64,000 bases of DNA from the NCBI RefSeq assembly GCF_007990525.1, contig NZ_AP019823.1, positions 2,480,001-2,544,000 on the forward strand. The letters are read 5' to 3'. The notes beneath the pieces were generated by a model, which worked only from the letters and a program-made list of their open reading frames with translations, was not told the DNA's origin and did not search any database. Source of the stretch: Leptotrichia hofstadii (GTDB taxonomy: Bacteria > Fusobacteriota > Fusobacteriia > Fusobacteriales > Leptotrichiaceae). Below are positions 41,658 through 51,196 of this stretch, in pieces; the first letter of the stretch is position 1; every line of letters begins with the position of its first letter. A program made the position numbers and the translations under genes.

Positions 41658-42386
41658 ATGCTTACAGATACAAATATAACTTGGGGATTTGTCTTGTTAT
41701 CACCTTTTATAATTCCAATATTAATTTTATTAACTTTCTGGTTTTTTGTTTCAAAACGAAAGTTTAATTTTCTTATTGCATTTACAATTTTATCATTATT
41801 ATTTGTTAGGTATCTTCGTTTTCCCTATGACACAGTTAACCGTAACAGCGAACTCGAAGTATCACAAAATTTTTTGATAAAAAGAACTTTGAGTTCGGAT
41901 TCAGAGCATGAAGTTTATAAACTTGTTGATAAGACGAAGCCTGAAGATTTGATTTTGTATTTAAATGGATTAGCTAAAATTAATAATACTTGGGTTGGTT
42001 ATATAGAAGAAACAGATTCTTACGAAGGAAAATATGGTGTCAAACCAGAAACATATTTTTTCATTAATGACAATAAAATTGAATATAACTTAGATGAGAA
42101 AACTTTAGAAAAAAGATTAGGTTTAAAAGAAATAAAATTACAGGATGCTGAGTACTTTGTTGATAAATTTGGGAGTAAAAAAGAAATCTTATATCAATAT
42201 CAATTAGATAAAACAGGAGATTTAGATGAAAATATTTCTTTAAATTCAGAATTAAGCAAGAAATTGGAAACAAAGTATAAAAAAGACAGAGCATTCTATT
42301 TGATGTTTTGGAGTGTAATGTTGCTTATAGAAATTATTTATCTGTTTATAAAAAATAGAAAAATTACAAAAAGTAATAAAGATTAG
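41658..42386 (+). CDS. Hypothetical membrane-anchored protein
   Basis: 242 residues. Two N-terminal membrane helices (about 8-31 and 36-51), an extracytoplasmic or cytoplasmic domain of about 150 residues (ELEVSQNFLIKRTL, YFFINDNKIEYNLDEK) and a C-terminal helix (FYLMFWSVMLLIEIIYLFI). No family recognised. Tight spacing (14 bases) to the next small membrane protein suggests one operon of three. Confidence 0.55.
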   Translation: MLTDTNITWGFVLLSPFIIPILILLTFWFFVSKRKFNFLIAFTILSLLFVRYLRFPYDTVNRNSELEVSQNFLIKRTLSSDSEHEVYKLVDKTKPEDLILYLNGLAKINNTWVGYIEETDSYEGKYGVKPETYFFINDNKIEYNLDEKTLEKRLGLKEIKLQDAEYFVDKFGSKKEILYQYQLDKTGDLDENISLNSELSKKLETKYKKDRAFYLMFWSVMLLIEIIYLFIKNRKITKSNKD

Positions 42387-42400
42387 AAGGAGAAAAAAGG

Positions 42401-42916
42401 ATGGAAAAAAATGAAAATAAATTTATGTCAAAAGCAAAAAGCTTTTTAGTATTAGTTTTATTTACAGTAATTTACTTTTTCTTTCAGAAAACAATATATC
42501 CGGCATTAGCACTTTTGTTCTGGCTGGTTTTTGCGATGCCGTTAGCAGGAATTATTATTAATGCTTTGGAATTTTTACATCTTCCGCAAGTGGCTATGAC
42601 CACTATTGCTGTTGTAATTTCGGGAATTGCTTTAATAATGGTTCTTATGCTTGTGTTTTACTTAGGATATTTGTGCAGTAAATTTTTGAAAAAAATGAAT
42701 AAAGCTGTATTAGGCAGTGTGATGACAGCGATTTTAATCTATTTTTTGTATAAAGTTTTTACAGAAACAGATGAAAGTACAGCAATGTTTGCGCCGAAAG
42801 CACAGGAAATACACATTTTCTGTACAGCATCACATATTTTTTACACAGTTGGAGTATTTTTTAGTGATAAAGTCAAGAAAGTTTTGAACAGAATGAAATC
42901 TAAAAGAAAAAAATAA
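42401..42916 (+). CDS. Small membrane protein, paralogue family member 2
   Basis: 171 residues, four to five helices. Shares FTVIYFFFQ, LLFWLVF, FYLGYLCSKFLKKMNKAVLG, AILIYFLYKVF and HIFYTVGVFFSDKVKK with members at 37848 and 42935. Ends in a lysine/arginine cluster. Function unknown. Confidence 0.65.
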   Translation: MEKNENKFMSKAKSFLVLVLFTVIYFFFQKTIYPALALLFWLVFAMPLAGIIINALEFLHLPQVAMTTIAVVISGIALIMVLMLVFYLGYLCSKFLKKMNKAVLGSVMTAILIYFLYKVFTETDESTAMFAPKAQEIHIFCTASHIFYTVGVFFSDKVKKVLNRMKSKRKK

Positions 42917-42934
42917 AAGAAGGAGGAAAAATAA

Positions 42935-43438
42935 ATGGAAAAAAATACAAATAAACTTTTGAGAAAACCGAATAATTTTTTAGGATTAATTTTATTTGCG
43001 ATAATTTATTTTTTAGTTCAGAATGTGATATATCCGCTATTAGGATTTTTATTCTGGTTTTCTTTCACGCTGATTTTTGGAGGAATAGCAGATGCTTTGG
43101 GAATTTTAAAAATAAAAGAAATTCAAGTTATTTTAACTTATCTATTTTATTGTGTTTGTTTGGTAATATTATCTGGATTTATGTGTTATTTAGGATATTT
43201 ATGTAAAGATTTTTTAGGAAAAATGAATAAAATAGGATTAAATACCGTAATGATTGTAATATTGATTTATTTTTTGTACAAAGCTGCTGTTGGAGATCAA
43301 AATTCAATAATTGATGCATTAATAGATGAGAAAAAGTATATATTTTGTACTATATTTCATATTTCGTATATAATGGGAGCATTTCATAGCGATAAAGTCA
43401 AGAAAATGTTAGACAAAATAAAATTCAAAAGAAAATAA
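42935..43438 (+). CDS. Small membrane protein, paralogue family member 3
   Basis: 167 residues, adjacent tandem copy of the gene at 42401. MEKNTNKLL, IIYFLVQ, LFWFSF, CYLGYLCKDFLGKMNK, VILIYFLYKAA and HISYIMGAFHSDKVKKM align with its neighbour. AAGGAGG lies before the ATG. Function unknown. Confidence 0.65.
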   Translation: MEKNTNKLLRKPNNFLGLILFAIIYFLVQNVIYPLLGFLFWFSFTLIFGGIADALGILKIKEIQVILTYLFYCVCLVILSGFMCYLGYLCKDFLGKMNKIGLNTVMIVILIYFLYKAAVGDQNSIIDALIDEKKYIFCTIFHISYIMGAFHSDKVKKMLDKIKFKRK

Positions 43439-43456
43439 ATTTTTTACAAATCCAAT

Positions 43457-43485
43457 TTGCTTATGGCATTTTTATCTGTTATAAT
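43457..43485 (+). promoter_or_regulatory. Promoter of cobQ
   Basis: TTGCTT (43457-43462), 17-base spacer, TATAAT (43480-43485), 57 bases before the cobQ ATG. No riboswitch is visible in the short leader. Confidence 0.65.
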
Positions 43486-43541
43486 TATTTTAATGAGAAT
43501 AAATAAATTTTTTAGATAAATTTAAAATAGGAGCAGTATTT

Positions 43542-45047
43542 ATGGGAAGAAAACATAAAAATATAATGTTGCTGGGGACAGGTTCTAATGTGGGAAAAAG
43601 CATAATTAATGCAGGGTTTTGCAGAATATTTTCTCAAGACGGATATAGCGTGGTGCCGTTCAAGTCGCAGAATATGGCTTTAAATTCGTTTATTACGAAG
43701 GATGGAAAAGAAATGGGGAGAGCTCAGGTGGTGCAGGCTGAAGCGGCTAATATCGAGCCTCAGGCATTTATGAATCCAATTTTGTTAAAGCCTACAACAG
43801 ACAGAAAATCACAGGTTATTGTGAATGGAAAAGTTTACAAAAATATGGATGCAAGGGAATATTTTGCCTATAAACATAATTTAAAAAAGGATATAATGGC
43901 GGCGTACAATCACATAAGGGACAACTTTGATATTTGCGTGCTGGAAGGTGCAGGAAGCCCTGCGGAAATTAACTTGAAGGAAGACGACATTGTAAATACA
44001 GGGATGGCGGAAATGGCTGATTCGCCTGTTATTTTGGTTGCTGATATTGACAGAGGCGGTGTTTTTGCGGCAATTTACGGAACAATTATGCTGCTTGAAG
44101 AAAGCGAGAAAAAACGTATAAAAGGTGTAATTATAAACAAATTTAGAGGAGATAAGAGCCTTTTGACTCCTGGAATTGAGATGATTGAAGAGTTGACAAA
44201 TGTACCTGTTCTGGGAGTAGTGCCGTTTGTGCCACTAGGAATTGAGGAGGAAGACAGTCTGGGAATCGACAAGTATAATGTGAAAAAAGAAGGGAAAATT
44301 CGGATTTCGGTTATTAAACTAAAACATATATCGAATTTTACAGACATTGACGCACTTAGCCATTATAACGATGTTTCCTTGAAATATGTCACAAAAAGTT
44401 CTGAACTTGGAGATGAGGACATTATTATTATTCCTGGCTCCAAAAATACTGTGGAAGACATGAAGGACTTGATTGATAAAAATATAAGCAGGGAAATTAT
44501 AAGGCTTGCAAAAAGAGGAACGATCGTATTTGGAATTTGTGGCGGTTTTCAAATAATGGGACAAAAAATAATGGATCCTCAAAATATTGAGTCTAATCTA
44601 AAGGAAATTTCAGGCTTAGATTTATTAGACATAGAAACAGTTATGGAAACGGCAAAAACAACAACACAGTATGAAAATAAAATAAAAAAGGCAGATGGAA
44701 TACTCGCTGGAATGGAAGGCATTGAAATAAAAGGCTATGAAATACATCAAGGCTACAGTTATCCTGTAAATGAGGAAAAAACCGAGATAAAATGTATCTT
44801 TGACGATGAAAAGCTAAAAGGTGCTGTAAAAGGCAATGTTGTCGGAACTTATATTCACGGAATATTTGACAATTCTGAATTTACAAATCATTTTCTGAAC
44901 GAAGTAAGAAAACTTAAAGGGCTAGACAAAGTCGATGAAGATTTTAGTTTCAAAGAATATAAAAACAGGGAATACGATAAATTGGCACAAATTTTGCGAG
45001 AAAATGTGAATATTGAGAAAGTTTATGAAATAATGGGGATGGAATAA
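43542..45047 (+). CDS. cobQ: Cobyric acid synthase
   Basis: 501 residues, also called CbiP. Uses ATP and glutamine to amidate positions b, d, e and g of the corrin ring. N-terminal ATPase domain (GTGSNVGKSIINAGFCR, FKSQNMALNSF, LEGAGSPAEINL, DIDRGGVFA), C-terminal glutaminase domain with the nucleophilic Cys in GICGGFQIMG and the partner His in GTYIHGIFD. Complete. First of the plus-strand cobalamin/tetrapyrrole genes; not under a visible riboswitch. Confidence 0.95.
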   Translation: MGRKHKNIMLLGTGSNVGKSIINAGFCRIFSQDGYSVVPFKSQNMALNSFITKDGKEMGRAQVVQAEAANIEPQAFMNPILLKPTTDRKSQVIVNGKVYKNMDAREYFAYKHNLKKDIMAAYNHIRDNFDICVLEGAGSPAEINLKEDDIVNTGMAEMADSPVILVADIDRGGVFAAIYGTIMLLEESEKKRIKGVIINKFRGDKSLLTPGIEMIEELTNVPVLGVVPFVPLGIEEEDSLGIDKYNVKKEGKIRISVIKLKHISNFTDIDALSHYNDVSLKYVTKSSELGDEDIIIIPGSKNTVEDMKDLIDKNISREIIRLAKRGTIVFGICGGFQIMGQKIMDPQNIESNLKEISGLDLLDIETVMETAKTTTQYENKIKKADGILAGMEGIEIKGYEIHQGYSYPVNEEKTEIKCIFDDEKLKGAVKGNVVGTYIHGIFDNSEFTNHFLNEVRKLKGLDKVDEDFSFKEYKNREYDKLAQILRENVNIEKVYEIMGME

Positions 45048-45223
45048 ATTGACATTTGTAATAAAAATTTAGATTGTCCATGTGCTTTATCTTTGAATAT
45101 GGTGACAAATGAAATCAAAAAATATGTAATTAAATAATTAAAAATTTTCAAAAATGTTTTGCTGAAATTAAAGACATCGAAATAAAAAAACTATATAATT
45201 AATTTTTAGGAGATTTAGAAAAA

Positions 45224-45877
45224 ATGCAGAGTGAATATGATAAAAATGATGATGAATTAGTAGAAAGATATAAAAATGAAAATTTAGAAATTTATAATTA
45301 TAAAGGAATAACATTAGGGGATAGCATAGAAAAAATTTATCCTCTTATGAAAATTTATCATACACAGTATCGTAAAAATGACAGAAGAGAAGGATATAAC
45401 TTAACAATTGAAATAGAAAATTCATATATTTACATAGATATATATTCAAGAAAAGTAGTGGAAATAGAAATCTACGATGAAAATTATTCATTAGGCGAAT
45501 TTAAAGTTGGAAGTGAGATGACAACTGAATTATGTGAAAAATACGATCTTTTAGATGTAGATGATGTAGATACAGGGGAAATATACTATTATCCTGAAAA
45601 AGGTTTTATGCATGCAGAATTTTGTGTAAACCCTGAAGATGTTATATCAAAAATAAATAAAATAACTTTTTCTATAGATGTGGAAACTCCTTCAGAAAAT
45701 AATGTGGAAGATGCTTTAAAAGCCAAAAAAATAGAAGATATTTACTATTCATTATATAATTTTGGAGAAATAGAAATAGATATTGAAAATAAAGAAATTA
45801 TTGGAAAATTAGAAGGAAGTATATTTACATTTGATTTATTGAATGGTAATTTAAAAAATATTGAAATTAAAAAATAA
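45224..45877 (+). CDS. Hypothetical protein
   Basis: 217 residues, acidic, soluble. GITLGDSIEKIYPLMKIYH near residue 30 resembles motifs in SMI1-neighbour or immunity-type small proteins, where 'G-I-x-L-G-x-S' opens a compact domain, but I cannot assign a family. A second similar unit could start at LYNFGEIEIDIENKEIIG. AGGAGA precedes the ATG. It interrupts the cobQ-cobD order. Confidence 0.5.
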   Translation: MQSEYDKNDDELVERYKNENLEIYNYKGITLGDSIEKIYPLMKIYHTQYRKNDRREGYNLTIEIENSYIYIDIYSRKVVEIEIYDENYSLGEFKVGSEMTTELCEKYDLLDVDDVDTGEIYYYPEKGFMHAEFCVNPEDVISKINKITFSIDVETPSENNVEDALKAKKIEDIYYSLYNFGEIEIDIENKEIIGKLEGSIFTFDLLNGNLKNIEIKK

Positions 45878-45971
45878 GAGATTGAAATAAAGATGAATTT
45901 GATTTTAAAGAAAATTTAGACAAAACAGTTAATATATTTTATCAGTATAAGTTTTGTACAAGGAGAGGAAA

Positions 45972-47078
45972 ATGGATTTTCATGGTGGAAATATTTACAA
46001 AATATTTAGGGAAAAAAATATAACAGAAATACTGGATTACAGCTCAAATATAAATCCTTACGGAGTGCCAGAGAGTTTAAAGCAGAAGATTATCGAAAAT
46101 ATTGGGGTTCTTGAGAGGTATCCTGACCCTGATTATATGGAATTGCGTGAAAAATTGGCTCAACTGAATAAAGTTGAACTGGAAAATATTGTGCTGGGAA
46201 ATGGTGCGACAGAAGCTATATTTTTGTTCATAAAAGTAATAAAGCCCGAAAAAGTGCTGATTGTATCGCCTACTTTTGGGGAATATGAAAGGGCAGTAAG
46301 AGCGTGTAAAAATTCTGAAAGTCAAAAAATTGAAATTGAATATTTTGAATTAGAAGAAAAAGACGAGTTTAGGCTTAATATTGGGAAATTAAAAAAAGAA
46401 CTTGAAAAAAAATATGATTTGGTAATAATTTGCAATCCGAATAATCCGACTGGAAAATTTTTGAAAATGGCTGAAACAGAGGAAATTTTGAGAGAATGCA
46501 ATAGATATGATACAAAGTTATTTATTGATGAGGCATTTATCGAATTTTTAGAGGATGGACTAAAGGAAAGTATTGTAAATAGTGGGGAAAATAAGAAAAA
46601 TTTGTTTGTAACTCGTGCATTTACAAAATTTTTTGCTATTCCAGGATTACGATTGGGATATGGAATTTATTTTGACAAAAATTTGGAAAAGAAAATCGCT
46701 GAAAAAAAAGAGCCGTGGAGTGTGAACAATATCGCTGAAATGGCTGGAATAACAGTACTTGATGATTCAGAATACATAGAAAAGACATTAAACTGGATAA
46801 CAGAAGAAAAAAAATACATGTATGAAAGACTGAATGAAATTTCAGGAATAAAGCCTTATAAGAGTGAAGTAAACTTTATTTGCGTAAAAATAAAAGATGA
46901 ACTGATTTCTAAAGGGCTGAATGTGAAAAAATTGCGGAAAAAAATGATGGAAGAAGGAATTTTGATAAGGGATGCATCCAATTTTAAATTTTTGGATGAA
47001 AGATTTTTTAGACTAGCAATTAAGGATAGAAAGAGTAATGATAGAGTTATTGAAACTTTGAAAGAAATTTTAAAATAA
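45972..47078 (+). CDS. cobD: Threonine-phosphate decarboxylase / CobD-type aminotransferase
   Basis: 368 residues, class I/II PLP enzyme. Makes aminopropanol phosphate for the cobalamin side chain. Opening FHGGNIYKIFRE and DYSSNINPYGVPESLK are the CobD signature; ICNPNNPTG and the PLP lysine in TRAFTKFFAIPGLRLGYG are present. A histidinol-phosphate aminotransferase is the main alternative, but the N-terminus and context favour CobD. Start at 45972 after AAGGAGAGG. Confidence 0.88.
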   Translation: MDFHGGNIYKIFREKNITEILDYSSNINPYGVPESLKQKIIENIGVLERYPDPDYMELREKLAQLNKVELENIVLGNGATEAIFLFIKVIKPEKVLIVSPTFGEYERAVRACKNSESQKIEIEYFELEEKDEFRLNIGKLKKELEKKYDLVIICNPNNPTGKFLKMAETEEILRECNRYDTKLFIDEAFIEFLEDGLKESIVNSGENKKNLFVTRAFTKFFAIPGLRLGYGIYFDKNLEKKIAEKKEPWSVNNIAEMAGITVLDDSEYIEKTLNWITEEKKYMYERLNEISGIKPYKSEVNFICVKIKDELISKGLNVKKLRKKMMEEGILIRDASNFKFLDERFFRLAIKDRKSNDRVIETLKEILK

Positions 47079-47085
47079 AAAACTC

Positions 47086-47315
47086 GAACTTATCGGATTT
47101 GACAATAATTCATATATGAGAAATTCTGGCAATCAAGAGGAATTTAGCATTAATTTTTCAACTAATAAAGAAAAATAACTACTGGCGGAAATATCTCTGA
47201 TGAAAAGGCAAATAAGCCTAAGGAAGAATGGAAAACTATTAAAGCTAATAAAAAATATGTGTTAGATGAAATGACAAGCGATATAGTCGATGAGATTGCG
47301 AAATATGCTTATTAG
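47086..47315 (+). pseudogene. Frameshifted coding remnant after cobD
   Basis: Two consecutive frames read as one protein tail: first ELIGFDNNSYMRNSGNQ to TAA at 47176, then, shifted, TTGGNISDEKANKPKEEW to IAKYAY and TAG at 47313-47315. Codon use and composition look coding, but no ribosome-binding site or full-length frame exists. Probably a decayed gene of unknown family. Confidence 0.45.
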
Positions 47316-47366
47316 TATTTTAAATGGGGATTCTTATGATTTATAAGATATTCCCTATTATTTTAT

Positions 47367-47471
47367 AGTAAAACTGCTTTAAAAAAAACTCAAAAGTTAT
47401 GACTATTTTACTCGAACCCTAAATATATATAATTTTTAGTAGTTTAATTTTAAATAGGTTTGAATATATTT
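47367..47471 (+). repeat. Dispersed ~105-bp repeat, copy B
   Basis: Matches 33230-33334 with substitutions and small indels: AGTAAAACTGCTTTAAA, CTCAAAAGTTATGACTATTT, AGTAGTTTAATTT and GGTTTGAATATATTT. It is in the same orientation and also lies upstream of a biosynthetic gene. The 600-base gap 47079-47716 otherwise holds the remnant and the hemA promoter. Confidence 0.6.
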
Positions 47472-47521
47472 TGTTATAAATTTACGATTAGAATGTTTGA
47501 GTATCTTATTATTAAATTGAA

Positions 47522-47550
47522 TTGACAAAAAATGGAAAAATTAATAGAAT
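47522..47550 (+). promoter_or_regulatory. Promoter of the hemA-hemC-cobA/hemD operon
   Basis: TTGACA (47522-47527), 17-base spacer, TAGAAT (47545-47550). About 165 bases before the hemA start. No riboswitch motif seen in the leader. Confidence 0.65.
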
Positions 47551-47716
47551 ATAGGTAATCGTCTGTGAGGAAAAAAAATAAAAAAATTAGAATACTAAAA
47601 TTTATACATCATTTCATATAATAAATAAATTTAGTAATATTCATTTTGCAGATAGAAATTAAGAAAAATTATTTTAAAAAATGATAAAATTATATAAAAA
47701 AGCGGAGAGAGAAAAA

Positions 47717-48757
47717 ATGAAGGAAAATTTAGTAAAAAATTTTTATATTCTGAGTTTTAGTTATAAAAATTTGAGTTTGGAAGAAAGGGAAAAGTTTGTA
47801 AAAGAGGGGTATAGACATGTTTTGAGGGAGTATTTGGAAAAAAGGATTATAAGGGGGTATGTGGCTGTTGAAACTTGCCTTAGGATAGAGCTTTATTTGG
47901 ATGTTAGCAAGGAATTCGAAATTGAAAGGTTAAAGAGAGATTTTAGGATTGAGAAGATGAAGGACTATAAAGGGGCTGAAGCCGTGAATTATTTGTTGCG
48001 GGTGATTTGTGGGCTGGATTCGATAATAAAGGGAGAAGATCAGATTCTTGTACAGCTTAAAAAAGCATATTTTGACGCTCTTGACAAAAATGTTACATCT
48101 TCATTTTTGAATATAATATTTAATCAGGCGATAGAAACTGGGAAAAGATTTAGGGCGGAAAGCAAGATAAATGAAAAAAATATTTCACTTGATTCGATAG
48201 CTGTAAAATTTATAAGAACAAAATTTGAGAGCCTTGAAAATAAAAAAATATTTGTAATTGGAGTGGGAGATTTGAGCCAGTCAATTCTTGCACTTCTTCA
48301 CAAAATGAACAATTGCCATTTGACAATGACAAATAGAAGTTTACGACGATCAATTGAATTGCAGAAAGTGTATCCAGACGTTCAGACAGCAGAATTTAAT
48401 GAGAAATATAATGTTATAAAAAATATGGATATTGTAATAAGTGCTACTTCTGCACCACATTTGATTCTTGAAACAGCGAAAATTCAAAATATTCTGAATG
48501 ATGGAAAAAAACGATTTTTCCTTGATTTAGCCGTTCCTAGAGATATTGAGGCAAGTATAGGGGAGTTTGAAAATGCGTCGCTTTATCATTTGGAGGATAT
48601 TTGGGATGAATATAATAAAAATGTGGAAAAACGGGATGAAATTGTAGAAAAATATTCTTACATTATTGAGGAGCAGTTAAAAAAAATAGCGGAAAAACTT
48701 GAAAAAAGAAGAAAATATACAAATCAGAAAAATATTGAGATGGGTGAAAATAGATGA
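47717..48757 (+). CDS. hemA: Glutamyl-tRNA reductase
   Basis: 346 residues. Reduces glutamyl-tRNA to glutamate-1-semialdehyde, the first committed step of C5 tetrapyrrole synthesis. Catalytic cysteine in AVETCLRIELYL (family usually S-T-C-N-R), GLDSIIKGEDQIL, FNQAIETGKRFR, the NADPH domain (FVIGVGDLSQS) and LDLAVPRDIEASI. Somewhat shorter than the usual 420 residues at the C-terminus. Start taken at 47717 after GGAGAGAG. hemC overlaps its end by four bases. Confidence 0.9.
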   Translation: MKENLVKNFYILSFSYKNLSLEEREKFVKEGYRHVLREYLEKRIIRGYVAVETCLRIELYLDVSKEFEIERLKRDFRIEKMKDYKGAEAVNYLLRVICGLDSIIKGEDQILVQLKKAYFDALDKNVTSSFLNIIFNQAIETGKRFRAESKINEKNISLDSIAVKFIRTKFESLENKKIFVIGVGDLSQSILALLHKMNNCHLTMTNRSLRRSIELQKVYPDVQTAEFNEKYNVIKNMDIVISATSAPHLILETAKIQNILNDGKKRFFLDLAVPRDIEASIGEFENASLYHLEDIWDEYNKNVEKRDEIVEKYSYIIEEQLKKIAEKLEKRRKYTNQKNIEMGENR

Positions 48758-49722
48758 AATCAAATAAAATAATTATTGGAACAAGAGGAAGCATTTTGGC
48801 ACTTGCACAAGCGGAAAAAGTGAAGGAAATGCTTATTAAAAAATATGACGAATTAAGAGAAAATGAGAATTTTTGCGAAATTGAAGGGTTTGAGAAAAAA
48901 AGTCCACTGGAAATAGAACTGAAAGTTATAGTTACAAAGGGAGATAAAGACCTAAGGGACTTTACAAAAATAAAGGGAACTACGCAAAAGGACTTGTTTG
49001 TGAAGGAAATTGAAAAGGAAATGCTGGAAAATAAAATAGATTTGGCGGTACATTCGTTAAAGGATATGCCACAGAACACTCCAGAAGGACTTTTAAACGC
49101 ATGCTTTCCAATGAGGGAAGATAACCGTGATGTGCTTGTTTCAAAAAACGGGAAAAAATTAAAAGAACTTGATGAAAATTCTGTAATTGGGACAGGAAGC
49201 ATAAGACGGGAAAAGGAGCTTTTGAATTTGCGAAATGATGTAAAGATAAAAGCAATTCGTGGAAATATTCACACAAGGTTAAAAAAACTTGATGATGGGG
49301 AATATGATGCTATTGTGCTGGCTGCGGCTGGATTAAAAAGAGTTGGGCTGGAAAACAGAATTACTGAATATTTTGATACAGATTCATTTATACCAGCACC
49401 AGGACAAGGGATTTTGTGTATTCAATGCAGGGAAAATGATAATAAAATACGACACCTTCTGAAAAGTATAAATGATGATGAAGTTACGATAATGTGTAAA
49501 GCTGAAAGAGAATTTTCAAAAATTTTTGATGGAGGATGCCATACTCCGATAGGCTGTTCATCGGTTATTGAAAGAAATATGTTGAAATTAAAGGGAATGT
49601 TTAATGATGACGGAATCAGAATATTTAAAGAAGTTGAAGGAAATAGGGAAAATCCAAAGGAAACTGCACAAAAATTGGCTGAAGAAATAAAAAAAGAGGA
49701 GATGAAAAATGAGAAAAGGTAA
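48754..49722 (+). CDS. hemC: Porphobilinogen deaminase
   Basis: 322 residues. Polymerises four porphobilinogens to hydroxymethylbilane. Motifs: GTRGSILALAQAEKV, DLAVHSLKDMP, GTGSIRREKEL, AIRGNIHTRLKKLDDGEYDAIVLA (in parts) and the dipyrromethane cysteine in GGCHTPIGCSS. A charged loop after residue 30 is slightly longer than usual. ATGA overlap with hemA and 14-base overlap with the following fusion gene. Confidence 0.94.
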   Translation: MKSNKIIIGTRGSILALAQAEKVKEMLIKKYDELRENENFCEIEGFEKKSPLEIELKVIVTKGDKDLRDFTKIKGTTQKDLFVKEIEKEMLENKIDLAVHSLKDMPQNTPEGLLNACFPMREDNRDVLVSKNGKKLKELDENSVIGTGSIRREKELLNLRNDVKIKAIRGNIHTRLKKLDDGEYDAIVLAAAGLKRVGLENRITEYFDTDSFIPAPGQGILCIQCRENDNKIRHLLKSINDDEVTIMCKAEREFSKIFDGGCHTPIGCSSVIERNMLKLKGMFNDDGIRIFKEVEGNRENPKETAQKLAEEIKKEEMKNEKR

Positions 49723-51196
49723 AGTTTATATTGCAGGAGCAGGCTGTGGAGATGAAGGGCTTATAACTTTAAAATTGAAAAACGTGATAGAAAAAGCTGA
49801 CTGCATTGTTTATGACAGGCTTGTAAATGAAAATATCTTACAATATGCAAAATCTGATGTAGAAATGATTTATATGGGTAAAGAAAATACTGCTGGAGGA
49901 AAATTGCAGGCAGAAATAAATAATAAATTAGTGGAAAAAGGTAAGGAAGGACTTGAGGTTCTAAGACTAAAAGGAGGAGATCCTTTTGTATTTGGACGAG
50001 GGGGAGAAGAAATAGAGGCTTTGGTTGCTGAAAATATAGACTTTGAAGTAATTCCAGGGATAACTTCTTCAATTGCTGTGCCAGCTTATGCTGGAATTCC
50101 TGTTACTCACAGAGGAATCAACACTTCTTTTCATGTGTTTACTGGACATACGCAATTTAATGGAATAGAACTTGATTTTCCAGTTATTGCAAAATTGGAA
50201 GGAACTTTGGTTTTTTTAATGGGATTAAGCAACCTTGAAAAAATAACAGAAAATTTAATAAATAACGGAAAAAATTCAAAAACACCTGTCGCAATAATAA
50301 AAGATGGAACAACGACAAGACAGAAAACTTACACAGGAACATTGGAAACAATAATAAGTACAGTAAAAGAACATAATGTAAAATCGCCTGCCATTATTTT
50401 GATTGGAGAAGTGGTGAATTTACGGGAAAAAATGAAATGGTTTGAGAATAAGCCGTTATTTGGGAAAAATATTCTTGTTACAAGAAATAGGGAAAAACAA
50501 GGAAATATATCGAATAAAATAAATGAACTTGGCGGACAGGCTTTGAGCCTTCCATTTATTAATATAGAATATGTCGATTTTGAAATGCCTGATTTGAAGG
50601 AATACAGTACCCTTCTATTTAATAGCATAAATTCTGTTATTGGATTTATGAGAAAAGTAAAGGATATTCGTTCTTTAGGAAATGTTAAAATAGGTGTAGT
50701 GGGAGAAAAAACTGCTGAAGAAATTGAAAAATATAAAATAATTCCAGATTTTTATCCAGAAGAATATACGGTAGAAAGACTGGCAAGCGAAAGTGTGAAT
50801 TTTACTAAGGAAGGAGAAAAAATACTGTTTATAGTATCTGACATTTCTCCAGTAAATGAAAAAAAATATTCAGATTTATACAATCGAAATTATGAAAAAC
50901 TTGTAGTGTATAAAACTCAGGAAGTTGAAGTGGAAAAGGAAAAAGCAGAAAAATACATAAAAGAAAGCGACATCTTAATGTTCTTAAGCTCTTCAACCTT
51001 TAAAGCCTTTGCTGATAGCATAAACTTGAGTGAAAATGAGGAAATAAAAGACATTCTGAAAAATAAAGTTATAGCATCTATTGGTCCTGTTACTACAAAA
51101 ACTATTGAAAAGTATGGATTAAAAGTAGGAATAGAGCCTAAGAAATATACTGAAGATGGATTATTTGATGAAATTTTGACATTTGTTACTTGCTAA
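49709..51196 (+). CDS. cobA-hemD: Uroporphyrinogen-III methyltransferase/synthase fusion
   Basis: 495 residues. Residues 1-245: SUMT (CobA) with VYIAGAGCGDEGLITLKLK, DRLVNENIL, VLRLKGGDPFVFGRGGEE and PGITSSIAVPAYAGIPVTHRG (in part), making precorrin-2 from uroporphyrinogen III. Residues 250-495: uroporphyrinogen-III synthase (HemD; ILVTRNREKQGN, LLFNSINSVIGFM, ASIGPVTTKTIEKYG). The fusion channels hydroxymethylbilane toward corrin and is common in Clostridia and Fusobacteria. hemB is not in the window. Confidence 0.93.
   Translation: MRKGKVYIAGAGCGDEGLITLKLKNVIEKADCIVYDRLVNENILQYAKSDVEMIYMGKENTAGGKLQAEINNKLVEKGKEGLEVLRLKGGDPFVFGRGGEEIEALVAENIDFEVIPGITSSIAVPAYAGIPVTHRGINTSFHVFTGHTQFNGIELDFPVIAKLEGTLVFLMGLSNLEKITENLINNGKNSKTPVAIIKDGTTTRQKTYTGTLETIISTVKEHNVKSPAIILIGEVVNLREKMKWFENKPLFGKNILVTRNREKQGNISNKINELGGQALSLPFINIEYVDFEMPDLKEYSTLLFNSINSVIGFMRKVKDIRSLGNVKIGVVGEKTAEEIEKYKIIPDFYPEEYTVERLASESVNFTKEGEKILFIVSDISPVNEKKYSDLYNRNYEKLVVYKTQEVEVEKEKAEKYIKESDILMFLSSSTFKAFADSINLSENEEIKDILKNKVIASIGPVTTKTIEKYGLKVGIEPKKYTEDGLFDEILTFVTC

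Noticed and set aside
48663-49202. 179-codon minus-strand frame opposite hemC
   Set aside because: Antisense shadow of hemA/hemC with Ser/Phe-rich composition and no start signals.
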